64,000 bases of DNA from Motiliproteus sp036960175 (lineage in GTDB: Bacteria; Pseudomonadota; Gammaproteobacteria; Pseudomonadales; Balneatricaceae). Under the pieces are notes generated by a model. It did no database searches and had not been told where the DNA came from. It worked only from the letters and a program-made list of their open reading frames with translations. Where the stretch lies: NCBI GenBank assembly GCA_036960175.1, contig JBALWH010000012.1, positions 1 through 64,000 on the forward strand, written 5' to 3'. This document shows, piece by piece, positions 25,274 through 34,360 of this stretch (positions are counted from its first letter, which is position 1; each line of letters starts with the position of its first letter). The translations under genes were made by a program, and so were the position numbers.

Positions 25274-27235
25274 ATGGTAGGTAGAAACGACAAATGTCCT
25301 TGCGGCAGCAAAAAAAAGTTTAAAAAGTGCTGTGGCATCACTCAGCAAAAAAAACATGGTTCGGGCTCACCGGACCTTAACGCGCTTTTTATGCAGGCCG
25401 TTAACTGCCATCAGTCAAACAACCTCGACCAGGCACAACAGCTCTATCAGAACGTCCTCCGACATAATCCTAAACATGCTGATGCAACCCACTATATAGG
25501 ACTGATTGCCTATCAACGGCAACAGTATCCGTTGGCGATCACAACGATCAAAAAAGCGATCACCCTTAACGACAAAGTCGGCGGTTACTACACCAATCTC
25601 GGCAACGCCTACAAAAAAAATGGACAACAAGCCGAGGCTATTGAGGTTTACCGTCGCGCCGTCAGAATCGACCCGAATCTGGCGGCTGCCCACTTTAATC
25701 TCGGCAGCTTGCTGCTTAGTACAAACCAGGAAAAATCCGCACTGCAGTGTCTGCAACAGGCGGTAAAACTAGCCCCTGGCAACGCCACCTTTTGGCAAGG
25801 GTTAGGCAATGCACTCTACCAAGCCGAAGACATCGATAAGGCTTTTGAGTGCTTCGAAAAGGCGCTCTCGCTGAATCCCAATTCTGTTGAAACACTGTTG
25901 TCCTTAGGCAATATTTTGCAACGCTTTGGTCAGGTACGAGAAGCGCTAATCCATATGAGAAAGGCTGAAGCCTTAAGCAGTAAAACCGAAAATGGCTTCA
26001 GCGCCATTCCCTTCGCCCTCAACTATATCGAAACCGACCCTCAAGCCATCTTCGATGAAACTTTGAGTAGCATGCAGCCTTTGGAGTCCGGCATCACTGC
26101 GATCATACATCCTCCGATGATCACTCCTGACAACCGCCGCTTGCGTATTGGTTATCTATCTTATGATCTGCGAAAACATGCGATGCGCTTTTTCATTGAG
26201 CCGGTTCTAAGGGCGCACGACCGTTCCAAGTTTGAGATAGTTTGCTATTACAGTCATCCCAAGATGGATCAAAGCAGTCTGCAACTGAAGGACCTATCAG
26301 ATCAGTGGGTGAACTGCGCGACGCTGAGTGATGAAGCACTCGTTCAGAAAATCCAGCAAGACCAGATTGACATATTAGTTGATCTTTCCGGTCTCACGGC
26401 GGGCGCTAGGCTGGGAGTGATGGCCCGCAAGCCCGCACCGATTCAGATGACCATGCTGGGTTATCTCAATACCACCGGCCTCAGGCGTATTGATTATCGA
26501 ATAGCGGATACAGTAACCAGCCCACCAGGTTTATACGACAACCTAAGCACCGAAGAAATCTTACGATTGCCTAACTCTCAATGGTGCTATCAACCGTCAT
26601 CGGATGCACCTGAAGTTAACGACCTGCCAGCCAAGCATCAAGGCCACATCACCTTTGGTGCCATTCATAATATGGCCAAAGTCACCCCGGAAATGGTAGC
26701 AATCTGGTCCAAGATTTTAGTGAATGTGCCTGGCAGCCGACTGATGATGATTATCTGGGGAGATACAGCAAAATCCCATATGCTCAAACTCTTTGCACAG
26801 CACAATATCAGTGCAGAACGCTTGCTTATCGAAGACCCTGTGCCTTATGAACAATACCTGAGCAAGTATAATCAGATAGATATCGCCCTGGATAGCTACC
26901 CCTACTCCGGCGGCACGACCTCCTGTGAGTCGTTATGGATGGGCGTCCCTTATGTTACTTATGCTGGTCCCACCCCCACGAGCCGCGGCGGCGCTTCAAT
27001 TTTAACAGCCCTCCATCTAACAGAGCTGATCGCCGAGAATTTGGACGATTACATCCAACGTGCAACCACTCTCGCCGCCGACCTTGATCGTTTACAGCAA
27101 ATGCGGGCGGGCTTGCGTGAGAAAATGAAGCAGTCCCCGCTAATGGATGAATCGGGCTATACCAAAGCACTGGAGCAGCTTTATCTAAAAGCCGTTGAAA
27201 GTGCTGGATCAAACGCCAGACAAAACCATGATTAG
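25274..27235 (+). CDS. SEC-C / TPR / OGT-like (SPINDLY-type) glycosyltransferase
   Basis: 653 residues, three parts. Residues about 5-22 are a SEC-C zinc motif (CPCGSKKKFKKCC). About 35-245 are five to six TPRs (GGYYTNLGNAYKKNGQQAEA, AAHFNLGSLLL). About 270-640 form a GT41 O-GlcNAc-transferase catalytic region: LRIGYLSYDLRKHAM, DILVDLSGLTAGARLGV, APIQMTMLGYLNTTGL and SYPYSGGTTSCESLWMGVP. It is predicted to glycosylate Ser/Thr of cytoplasmic proteins with a sugar nucleotide, perhaps GlcNAc or fucose as in SPINDLY. The SEC-C tag is unusual in front of this enzyme and may direct protein binding. Monocistronic by appearance. Confidence 0.88.
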   Translation: MVGRNDKCPCGSKKKFKKCCGITQQKKHGSGSPDLNALFMQAVNCHQSNNLDQAQQLYQNVLRHNPKHADATHYIGLIAYQRQQYPLAITTIKKAITLNDKVGGYYTNLGNAYKKNGQQAEAIEVYRRAVRIDPNLAAAHFNLGSLLLSTNQEKSALQCLQQAVKLAPGNATFWQGLGNALYQAEDIDKAFECFEKALSLNPNSVETLLSLGNILQRFGQVREALIHMRKAEALSSKTENGFSAIPFALNYIETDPQAIFDETLSSMQPLESGITAIIHPPMITPDNRRLRIGYLSYDLRKHAMRFFIEPVLRAHDRSKFEIVCYYSHPKMDQSSLQLKDLSDQWVNCATLSDEALVQKIQQDQIDILVDLSGLTAGARLGVMARKPAPIQMTMLGYLNTTGLRRIDYRIADTVTSPPGLYDNLSTEEILRLPNSQWCYQPSSDAPEVNDLPAKHQGHITFGAIHNMAKVTPEMVAIWSKILVNVPGSRLMMIIWGDTAKSHMLKLFAQHNISAERLLIEDPVPYEQYLSKYNQIDIALDSYPYSGGTTSCESLWMGVPYVTYAGPTPTSRGGASILTALHLTELIAENLDDYIQRATTLAADLDRLQQMRAGLREKMKQSPLMDESGYTKALEQLYLKAVESAGSNARQNHD

Positions 27236-27238
27236 CGA

Positions 27239-27646
27239 TTATAAATCATAGTCATAGGTAAGCTCCTCTAACCGTTGAGCTGTCTTCACCAAATCACCAC
27301 AGCCCACCGTAGCCTGCTGACTAGCAGATGCGTTATCAACCGATTGGTCTTTGATCGTAACGATATTTCGACTCATCTCTTCAGAAACCGCTGACTGCTG
27401 CTCCGCAGCGGCCGCTATCTGAGTACTTAAATCATGGATAGATATGGCTGAGTTCTCTATACATGTCAGCGCTTCTCGTGCCTGTTCAGCCTCTGTAACT
27501 GATTCCTCTGCGCTACCCCGACTGCAACTCATTGAGTCAACCGCTCTCTTAGCTCCTTGCTGAAGTTTCTCAATCATTTGGTGAATTTCTTCTGTAGAAC
27601 TCTGTACTCGTTCTGCCAAAGCTCCCTGTTTACTATTATCAATAGA
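27239..27646 (-). pseudogene. C-terminal remnant of a methyl-accepting chemotaxis protein
   Basis: About 126-135 codons matching only the last part of a chemoreceptor signalling domain: LAERVQSSTEEIHQMI, AAAAEQQSAVSEEMSRNI and QSVDNASASQQ. In intact receptors the first segment directly follows the EVR(A/K)LA motif at the hairpin tip; here the similarity stops at LAERV, and an in-frame stop lies about nine codons upstream. Sensor, membrane helices, HAMP and the hairpin tip are all missing, so it cannot signal. It ends 3 bp from the stop of the OGT-like gene, suggesting a rearrangement boundary near 27.65 kb. Confidence 0.85.
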
Positions 27647-27700
27647 TTAAATACCTGATTATAATCCCCCTTACCCTTTATCATCCCAGAGCCAAATACG

Positions 27701-28276
27701 ATGCCAAAAGCCAGTGATATAAAAAAGAACACAGCGGTTGAAATTAACGGCGAAGCCTATATTGTTCGTGACATCGAGCGTTCGGTTCCACAAGGACGTG
27801 CAGGTGGCAGCATCTATCGTATGCGTTTGTACAATGTCGCGACCAACGGCAAGATAGATGAAACTTTTAAAGATTCAGATATGTTAACCCTTGCTGATTT
27901 ACTCCGACGCTCGGTAACGTTTTCATACTCCGATGGCGATGAATACGTCTTCATGGACAGCGAAGATTATTCCTCATACAGCCTAAACAAAGACGCCATT
28001 GCGGATGAATTATTGTTTATTACTGCTGATACCCAAGGTATGCAGGTCGTTATCGTTAATGATGCCCCGGTTGCACTTGACCTGCCTGGTACCGTTGAAC
28101 TTGAAATCGTCGAGACCGATCCTTCTCTTAAAGGCGGTTCAGCGACGGCGAGAACCAAACCTGCGGTACTTACAACCGGTTTAACGGTGCAAGTGCCAGA
28201 ACATATTTCAACCGGCGAAAGAATTAGAGTGAACGTGGAAGAGCGTAAATTTACCGGTCGTGCCGAGTCTAAATAA
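27701..28276 (+). CDS. efpL: Elongation factor P-like protein EfpL (YeiP)
   Basis: 191 residues with three beta-barrel domains, a tRNA-mimic that relieves ribosome stalling. It follows E. coli YeiP by eye: MP.A..IKK, NGEAYIVRDIE, DGDEYVFMD.EDYS.Y, VELEIVETDP..KG..A.AR.KPA and GERIRVNVEERKF. The loop that carries the modified Lys34 in EF-P reads SVPQGRAGG here, with Arg at the tip as in the EfpL branch, so no lysyl modification is expected. Cytoplasmic. Sits between the chemoreceptor remnant and the glycosyltransferase operon without obvious link to either. Confidence 0.92.
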   Translation: MPKASDIKKNTAVEINGEAYIVRDIERSVPQGRAGGSIYRMRLYNVATNGKIDETFKDSDMLTLADLLRRSVTFSYSDGDEYVFMDSEDYSSYSLNKDAIADELLFITADTQGMQVVIVNDAPVALDLPGTVELEIVETDPSLKGGSATARTKPAVLTTGLTVQVPEHISTGERIRVNVEERKFTGRAESK

Positions 28277-28397
28277 GCGTAAAAAACGACTTAGTCGTAA
28301 GTAGGGCCATTCGAGACAGGCACCCTCAACAGACTGTTTTAACGAATAAAATTAGTTTGCAACGGTAGCTTCTACCTGGCGGCCTGAAGGGTATATT

Positions 28398-28421
28398 CCA
28401 GCACATACACGCATGTGCTGG
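28398..28421. repeat. Perfect 9-bp inverted repeat upstream of the glycan operon
   Basis: CCAGCACAT at 28398-28406 and ATGTGCTGG at 28413-28421 with a six-base loop, about 80 bp before the GT2 start. It could be an operator or an RNA hairpin in the leader; no T-run follows, so it is not a typical terminator for efpL. Confidence 0.6.
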
Positions 28422-28500
28422 GTCGGCCTTGGCAGTCTAGAGCGGCTTTACCTGAAATAGGGAAAGTTTCTGGATCCATGAATAACGGAGCGAATACCGC

Positions 28501-29562
28501 ATGAAAACGGCTGTCGTTGTGCCTTGCTATCGAGTGCGTCAATTCATCGTCGATGTTGTGCAACGTATTGGCCCCGAGGTCGACAGAATCTATCTGGTGG
28601 ATGATGCCTGCCCTGAGCAGAGTGGAGACTGGGCCGCCTCACAGCTTGATGATCAGCGCATAGAAGTTATATACCACTCCCAAAATCTCGGGGTTGGTGG
28701 TGCGGTATTGAGTGGATATCGCCAAGCATTGGCTGAGGGTGCCGACCTGATAGTGAAACTGGATGGCGATGGTCAGATGGATCCCGCATTAATCGCTACT
28801 CTTATTCAGCCGATTTTGCGGGGTGATGCGGACTACACCAAAGGCAATCGTTTCTGGTCGCGGGCCACCATAGGAAATATGCCCGGGGTGCGGATCTTCG
28901 GTAATGCGGCACTCGGTTTTATAACCAAAATGTCCAGTGGCTACTGGAGACTATTTGACCCAACCAACGGCTTTACCGCTATTCACCGCCAAGCGCTGAT
29001 GATGCTGGACCAGTCACGTATCAGTCCGCGTTACTTCTTTGAATCAGACATGCTAATCCAGCTGGGCGATATTCGCGCAGTGGTGGTCGATGTCCCCATG
29101 CACGCCAACTATGGCGAAGAAACCAGCGGCCTGTCTATCCGAAGAACGGCACTGGAGTTTTTAGGCAAACACCTGAAGGCCACTATTCGTCGTATTATCC
29201 ACTTCTATTTCCTGCGCGACTTCTCGATCGCCTCATTGCATCTGCTCTTCGGCACCTTCGGGCTAATGTTCGGCCTGTTGTTTGGGGGCTACCACTGGTG
29301 TCTGTCGATGAGTACCGGGCTGACTGCGTCAACGGGCACCGTCATGCTGGCCGCACTGCCGACCATTCTCGGCTTTCAGCTGTTTTTGCAGTTTCTGTCC
29401 TACGACATTGCTAACCTGCCGACGATACCACTACAACGTTTATTGATAACCGCACCGGAAGCAGGCTCAATAGCACCTAAGGGTTCATCGCCGGAAAACC
29501 AGCCCCCTGATACCGCCTCAGCGCCAACGCAGAGTAAACATGGTCGAGATAATTGCGCATGA
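28501..29562 (+). CDS. Family 2 glycosyltransferase with C-terminal membrane helices
   Basis: 353 residues. GT-A domain at about 1-235: VVPCYRVRQFIVDVV, VDDACPE, LKLDGDGQMDP (nucleotide-sugar/metal DxD), FDPTNGFTAIHR, then two membrane helices at about 245-300 (GTFGLMFGLLFGGYHW, MLAALPTILGFQLFLQFLSY). This is the DPM1/GtrB-like architecture that loads a sugar onto a polyprenyl phosphate on the inner leaflet. The C-terminal tail is Pro/Ser-rich and probably disordered. GGAG lies before the start. Its stop overlaps the next start by 4 bp (ATGA), the first of several couplings in this operon. Confidence 0.88.
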   Translation: MKTAVVVPCYRVRQFIVDVVQRIGPEVDRIYLVDDACPEQSGDWAASQLDDQRIEVIYHSQNLGVGGAVLSGYRQALAEGADLIVKLDGDGQMDPALIATLIQPILRGDADYTKGNRFWSRATIGNMPGVRIFGNAALGFITKMSSGYWRLFDPTNGFTAIHRQALMMLDQSRISPRYFFESDMLIQLGDIRAVVVDVPMHANYGEETSGLSIRRTALEFLGKHLKATIRRIIHFYFLRDFSIASLHLLFGTFGLMFGLLFGGYHWCLSMSTGLTASTGTVMLAALPTILGFQLFLQFLSYDIANLPTIPLQRLLITAPEAGSIAPKGSSPENQPPDTASAPTQSKHGRDNCA

Positions 29563-30266
29563 AGGCTGACCCTGACTTTGAAGCCTATCAAGCAAAATGG
29601 GTTGCTCAGTACGAGAATCTTAACTACCGCCAGGGACTCTCGGGCTGGGTGCTATCGCAATCCCACCAGCTGATTGAGCGAGACTTTGGCCCCGATCACT
29701 ATTTCCCTACCGTGGTCGAGGTCGGTGCAGGAACAGGACAACACCTTAATAGCCTGCGCCACCGCTTTGATCGTTATCAGATGACTGATTTATCCACCCA
29801 TTTTCTAGAGCAGATCGACATTCCGGAACAACACAAAGCGCGTGTTGAAATCGCCAAAGAAGATGCCACAGCCCTGTCCTATAAGGACGATTCTGTTGAC
29901 CGATTGATTGCCTGCCACGTGCTAGAGCACCTTAGCGATCCCCACCAAGTGCTGCGAGAATGGGTACGAGTACTGCGCCCCGGTGGAGTCTTGTCGATTG
30001 TCCTACCCTGCGATCCGGGCCTGCTATGGCGTCTAGGCAGAACCCTGGGACCGCGCCGCAATGCCGAAGCCGCTGGCATTGCTTATGATTATTGGATGGC
30101 CCGCGAACATATCAACGCTATCTCAAATCTAACCGCATTATTAAACTACTATTTTGACCGCCCCAATGCGCGCTGGTGGCCAACAAAGCTGCCTTCCGTT
30201 GATTTCAATTTAATCTATGGGGTGAACATCCGCATCGGTTCCGACCCCGCACTAACACCAGCATAA
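29559..30266 (+). CDS. SAM-dependent class I methyltransferase
   Basis: 235 residues. Methyltransferase-11-type Rossmann core: VVEVGAGTGQHLNSL (SAM glycine loop, about 49-63), a post-strand acidic motif, DSVDRLIACHVLEHLSDP at about 110-127 and LRPGGVLSIVLPCDPG. The start at 29559 overlaps the GT2 stop, and its stop overlaps the start of the following gene (TAATG), so translation is coupled at both ends. It probably methylates a glycan or lipid intermediate handled by the neighbours; the substrate is inferred from context only. Confidence 0.85.
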   Translation: MKADPDFEAYQAKWVAQYENLNYRQGLSGWVLSQSHQLIERDFGPDHYFPTVVEVGAGTGQHLNSLRHRFDRYQMTDLSTHFLEQIDIPEQHKARVEIAKEDATALSYKDDSVDRLIACHVLEHLSDPHQVLREWVRVLRPGGVLSIVLPCDPGLLWRLGRTLGPRRNAEAAGIAYDYWMAREHINAISNLTALLNYYFDRPNARWWPTKLPSVDFNLIYGVNIRIGSDPALTPA

Positions 30267-32341
30267 TGGCCGTGAATAATGCCCCGATCCGTCCCCTAAC
30301 ATCGCCGGCACATAGCCCGTCCTGGTGGAGTTGGGGCCTTTTCGGACTAGTACTACTCAGTGCACTGACACCGATTCGAGATACCGACGCCTGGACCCAT
30401 CTGGCCCTCGGCAACCTGATGATCGACCTGGGTTCGATGCCTATCGACGAGCCCTACGTCTACACCGCCGAGCCGGGGAGTTTTTTCTTCAGTTCCTGGT
30501 TATTCTCGGCACTGTCATCCGTGCTATTTAACAGCTTTGGTTACAGTGCACTGGTGATATTCAAAGCGCTCATTGTCGCCTCGGCGTTTATGATCATGGC
30601 CCGCTCTCTGAAGCCAGAAGGTATTCAGGTGTTGGCTGTCATTGTTGTGGTTTGGGCAGTGGCGATGCTGATTCGCGAGCGCTATGTGCTACGTCCCGAT
30701 ATCGTCATGTTTCTGTTTCTGTCACTGGTGTTCTGGGTAGGTCAGAGGCTGACAAAGGGGCAAACAGGGCCTTTAGTGTGGCTGCCGCTGATCCATTTAG
30801 CCTGGGCTAATCTCCACTCCAGCGTGATACTGGTAGTGCATAATTATGCAGCGCTTTATCTGATCATAGGCTATGGCCTCTGGGTCAGTCGCAGCTTCGA
30901 CGCAAAATGGGCGGGCCGCGCCTTCATATACCTCAGCTTGGCGGCCCTGGCTTCGGGATTAGCCATTACTATAAATCCAAACGGTTTGGATCAACTGACC
31001 TACGGTTCATCAGTGCTAGACAGCGCCGCACTCAGAGATTCCATCGCTGAATTGCGCCCCACTAATTGGAGCGATCATTCCGTTGAAATTATCACGGTTC
31101 TGATCGCCTGTAGCTTGGTCGCAACCACCTGGCTGCGAGCCCTCTGGCAGCGTCAATGGCCATCAACCGAACACTGGTTTGCCACCGTATATATGGCTCC
31201 CTTTATCGCAGCCTTCCTGTTTTCCAACCGCTTTTTCTATCCCCTGGTACTGGTCGCCATTCCCGCTGTTATCCATGCCTTGCAACCATTTCTGCAGCGC
31301 AAGGATTCAACAATCAGACCGCTATCCCCATGGATCTGGGCTGCAATTGGGCCTGTACTGATAGGAGCTACGGTCTGGTTAATGCTAAAAGATCCGGCCG
31401 ATCAGGGACGATTCGGCATAGGCGTGAAATTGGAGCATGTTCCCGAAGGCGCACTAACATTTCTAGATCAGCAGCAACTTGACGGCCGACTTTTCAACCC
31501 CTTTAACTGGGGCGGCTATATCGCCTGGCGGGACCACCCACGCCGCAGCATGTCGATTGATACCCGCGGCAATGTGTCGTCCGACGTATTCAAAGCACAC
31601 GTCGAAATGCCGCCTGATCTGCGTGGCCTGACCCCATTGAGCGATCGTTGGGGGTTTGATATAGCGCTGATTGCAATCACCGGATTCCGCCAGGATGCCG
31701 CGGTCCTCAACCATCCCAATTGGGCGCTAGTTTACTGGGATGATCACTCCATGGTTTATCTGCGTCGAACAGCGCAGTATCAAGCGCTGATAGCCAAACA
31801 GGAATACCACTACCTCTCCCCTCATCTGCCGCTGATGAGATTCCGCCGGCTGATATACAACAACCCAGCTGCGGCAAACATTCTCGCTGAATTAAAACGT
31901 GCTCTAAGCAGCGAAAGTGCGGTTCGCGCCACTACCTTCGCCGCCATGACGCAATTTAATCGTGGGGATTACCAGGCGGCCATCAGGCTGCTACAACCCC
32001 ATGGGGATGACCCCCGCCGTAATTATCGAGCTACCGTTCAGCATTGGCTAGGTTACAGTCATAGCAAAACTAATAACCTCGAACTCGCTCTGAAAGCCTA
32101 TACCGCCAGCCTTGCGGCAAAAGAAGACCCGGCAACCCACCACAATATGGCACTAGTGCTGCAACAAACAGGACGTAACGATGAAGCAATCGAGCATCTG
32201 GAGCAGGCCGTTGCTCTAGCCCCCAGGGCACTGGGAAGCTGGAATTTATTGGCACAGATATACCGGGGACAGGGGGATTCAGCCCAGGCCAATAAAATCA
32301 CAGATAAGATGAAGCAACTGCGAGCAGAGCCTCAGCGATAA
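30266..32341 (+). CDS. Polytopic membrane protein with C-terminal TPRs, probable GT-C-like
   Basis: 691 residues. About ten membrane helices occupy residues 20-380. The first loop has RDTDAWTHLALGNLMID, a conserved-looking acidic site after helix 1 as in GT-C glycosyltransferases, and PYVYTAEPGSFFFSSWLF follows. A soluble periplasmic region contains FNPFNWGGYIAWRDHPRRS. The last 130 residues hold three TPRs (LGYSHSKTNNLELALKAYTA, LVLQQTGRNDEAIEHLEQA). The topology resembles lipid-linked-sugar transferases, and its place behind a polyprenyl-phosphate GT2 supports transfer of a sugar outside the cytoplasm. No family-specific catalytic residue was proven. Confidence 0.7.
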   Translation: MAVNNAPIRPLTSPAHSPSWWSWGLFGLVLLSALTPIRDTDAWTHLALGNLMIDLGSMPIDEPYVYTAEPGSFFFSSWLFSALSSVLFNSFGYSALVIFKALIVASAFMIMARSLKPEGIQVLAVIVVVWAVAMLIRERYVLRPDIVMFLFLSLVFWVGQRLTKGQTGPLVWLPLIHLAWANLHSSVILVVHNYAALYLIIGYGLWVSRSFDAKWAGRAFIYLSLAALASGLAITINPNGLDQLTYGSSVLDSAALRDSIAELRPTNWSDHSVEIITVLIACSLVATTWLRALWQRQWPSTEHWFATVYMAPFIAAFLFSNRFFYPLVLVAIPAVIHALQPFLQRKDSTIRPLSPWIWAAIGPVLIGATVWLMLKDPADQGRFGIGVKLEHVPEGALTFLDQQQLDGRLFNPFNWGGYIAWRDHPRRSMSIDTRGNVSSDVFKAHVEMPPDLRGLTPLSDRWGFDIALIAITGFRQDAAVLNHPNWALVYWDDHSMVYLRRTAQYQALIAKQEYHYLSPHLPLMRFRRLIYNNPAAANILAELKRALSSESAVRATTFAAMTQFNRGDYQAAIRLLQPHGDDPRRNYRATVQHWLGYSHSKTNNLELALKAYTASLAAKEDPATHHNMALVLQQTGRNDEAIEHLEQAVALAPRALGSWNLLAQIYRGQGDSAQANKITDKMKQLRAEPQR

Positions 32342-32432
32342 AAGATGAAGCTGGTGTTCATTGCAATGATCCGTCGTCTTTGTCAGACAGAACAGACCGG
32401 CTCGAAACAACTAGATTGGAGGTTGAGAAAGC

Positions 32433-32801
32433 GTGATAAATGCAAGCCAACTATTTTTGATTATCCTCTGTGTCATCATAATCGCATCCGGTCAGATCCT
32501 GTTTAAGGTGGTGGGGCTACGCAGTGTGGATGATTTTAGCGCCCAGAGTCTGCTGTCGGATCATGTTACCTTGGGGACTCTGCTGTTCGCTCTGACTCTC
32601 TATATGATCTCGACCTTCTTGTGGATTCATATCCTGCGCACCGTTCCGCTGTCGACAGCCTATCCCTTTATGGCTCTGTCCTTTGTACTGGTCCCTCTAA
32701 GCAGCTGGGTCATATTTAAAGAACCCATGAGCTGGAGTGATGGCACGGGTGCCACCCTGATTGTGCTGGGCATCGTACTGATGTCTCGCGGTTCTATCTA
32801 A
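32433..32801 (+). CDS. Small EamA/SMR-like membrane protein (ArnE-like)
   Basis: 122 residues, four membrane helices: about 5-25, 45-65, 70-92 (LRTVPLSTAYPFMALSFVLVP) and 98-119. The pattern with PLSTAYPFMAL and a final GATLIVLGIVLMSRG resembles ArnE-type flippase halves and the small-multidrug-resistance fold. ArnE/F-like proteins usually act in pairs; only one is present. GTG start with GGAGG upstream. As the last gene after GT2, methyltransferase and GT-C-like genes, it could flip a polyprenyl-phosphate sugar; this is inference. Confidence 0.78.
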   Translation: MINASQLFLIILCVIIIASGQILFKVVGLRSVDDFSAQSLLSDHVTLGTLLFALTLYMISTFLWIHILRTVPLSTAYPFMALSFVLVPLSSWVIFKEPMSWSDGTGATLIVLGIVLMSRGSI

Positions 32802-32833
32802 GAGACCTATCTAAGAGACCTATCTAAGAGACC
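32795..32833. repeat. Three tandem copies of a 13-bp unit at a stop codon, plus decayed copies
   Basis: TATCTAAGAGACC occurs at 32795-32807, 32808-32820 and 32821-32833, followed by degenerate copies (TATCTAGGGATC, TACCTAAAGAGCC) to about 32858. The first unit contains the stop codon of the ArnE-like gene. Confidence 0.92.
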
Positions 32834-32878
32834 TATCTAGGGATCTACCTAAAGAGCCCTAGCGTTAACAATAAGCCG

Positions 32879-34360
32879 TTATCTATCGACCACCCGGGAT
32901 ACCGCCTGCTGCCAACCCAGACAAAGCTGTTGGCGCATATGTGTATCCATTTGCGGTTTAAACCGTTGCTGCCGACGCCAGTGCTGCTGCAGGTCGTCCA
33001 AAGAAGAAAAACACCCCAGTTGCAGGCCCGCCAGATAAGCCGCCCCCAGGGCTGTGGTTTCAGAAATTTCCGGGCGATCGACGGGGATCTGCAGAATATC
33101 GGCTAAAAACTGCACCAGCCAGTCATTAGCCACCATGCCGCCATCTACCCTTAACTCCCGTATCTGGCATCCATCTTTCTCCATTGCCCGCAAAAGATCC
33201 AAGGTCTGATAGCCAACGGATTGCAGGGCTGCACTGGTGATCTCTTTAACGCTGCTATCCCGCGTTAATCCAATAATGGCCCCTCTCGCTTCGGGATCCC
33301 AATAGGGTGCGCCCATTCCGGTAAAAGCCGGGACCATATAGACGCCATGATTTACCGGAACCTGCTCGGCCAGAGCCTCACTTTGCTCTGAATTTTCAAT
33401 CAATTTAAGGCCATCGCGGAGCCATTGGATGGTCGCTCCGGCCATAAAAATACTGCCTTCCAGAGCGTAGCAAGTTTCGCCCTTAAGTCGATAAGCCACG
33501 GTAGTGAGCAAACGGCAGCTGGAGCTAAGCGCCTGTTCGCCGGTGTTCAACATCATAAAACAACCGGTGCCGTAGGTGCTTTTCACCATGCCCGGTTTAA
33601 AACAACCCTGCCCGATTAAGGCGGCCTGCTGATCTCCGGCAATGCCCAATATGGGAATCTCAGCCCCTAACCACTCAGCAGAACAGTGACCAAAGAAGGC
33701 GCTGCTGTCCATCACCTCGGGTAACAGCGACGCAGGAATATCAAACAGCCGCAGCAACTCTTCATCCCACTGCTGGGTGTGAATGTTAAACAATAAGGTT
33801 CGGGATGCATTAGTGGCATCGGTGCGATGCACTTTGCCATGGGTGAGATGCCAGAGCAGGAAGCTATCGACGGTCCCAAAGGCCAGTTCGCCCCGCCCTG
33901 CCCGTGCTCTAGCCCCCTCAACGTTATCGAGAATCCAGCACAATTTTGTGGCGGAGAAATAAGGATCAAGCAACAGTCCGGTCTTAGCCGTGATCGATTC
34001 TTCCCAACCCCCATTCCTTAATTTCTGGCAGTCATTCGCAGTGCGCCTATCCTGCCAGACGATAGCTCGATGGATGGGTTTGCCTGTGATCCTATCCCAT
34101 ACCAGCGTGGTTTCACGTTGGTTGGTGATGCCGATAGCCGCAATCTGATCAGCGCCCAAACCGGCTGCGACAATGGCGTTACGACAACTATCCAGGGTGG
34201 TATCGAGAATGTCCTGAGGCTCATGCTCTACCCAGCCAGACTGCGGAAAGTGTTGCTCAAATTCCTGCTGGCTACTGCCGCAGACACGACTTTGATCATC
34301 GAAGATCATCGCCCGTGAGCTGGTGGTGCCCTGATCGATAGCAAGTAGGTAGGTAGCCAT
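32879..34360 (-). CDS. glpK: Glycerol kinase
   Basis: 493 residues, normal length. FGGY-family sugar kinase that phosphorylates glycerol with ATP to sn-glycerol 3-phosphate in the cytoplasm. Visible signatures: DQGTTSSRAMIFD at the N-terminus, TNQRETTLVWDR, WQDRRT, IAGDQQAALIGQ, YGTGCFMMLNTG and LRVDGGMVANDWLVQFLAD near the C-terminus. It is divergent from glpD across 116 bp, so the two probably share a control region. No glpF or glpR is in the window. Confidence 0.96.
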   Translation of the reverse strand: MATYLLAIDQGTTSSRAMIFDDQSRVCGSSQQEFEQHFPQSGWVEHEPQDILDTTLDSCRNAIVAAGLGADQIAAIGITNQRETTLVWDRITGKPIHRAIVWQDRRTANDCQKLRNGGWEESITAKTGLLLDPYFSATKLCWILDNVEGARARAGRGELAFGTVDSFLLWHLTHGKVHRTDATNASRTLLFNIHTQQWDEELLRLFDIPASLLPEVMDSSAFFGHCSAEWLGAEIPILGIAGDQQAALIGQGCFKPGMVKSTYGTGCFMMLNTGEQALSSSCRLLTTVAYRLKGETCYALEGSIFMAGATIQWLRDGLKLIENSEQSEALAEQVPVNHGVYMVPAFTGMGAPYWDPEARGAIIGLTRDSSVKEITSAALQSVGYQTLDLLRAMEKDGCQIRELRVDGGMVANDWLVQFLADILQIPVDRPEISETTALGAAYLAGLQLGCFSSLDDLQQHWRRQQRFKPQMDTHMRQQLCLGWQQAVSRVVDR

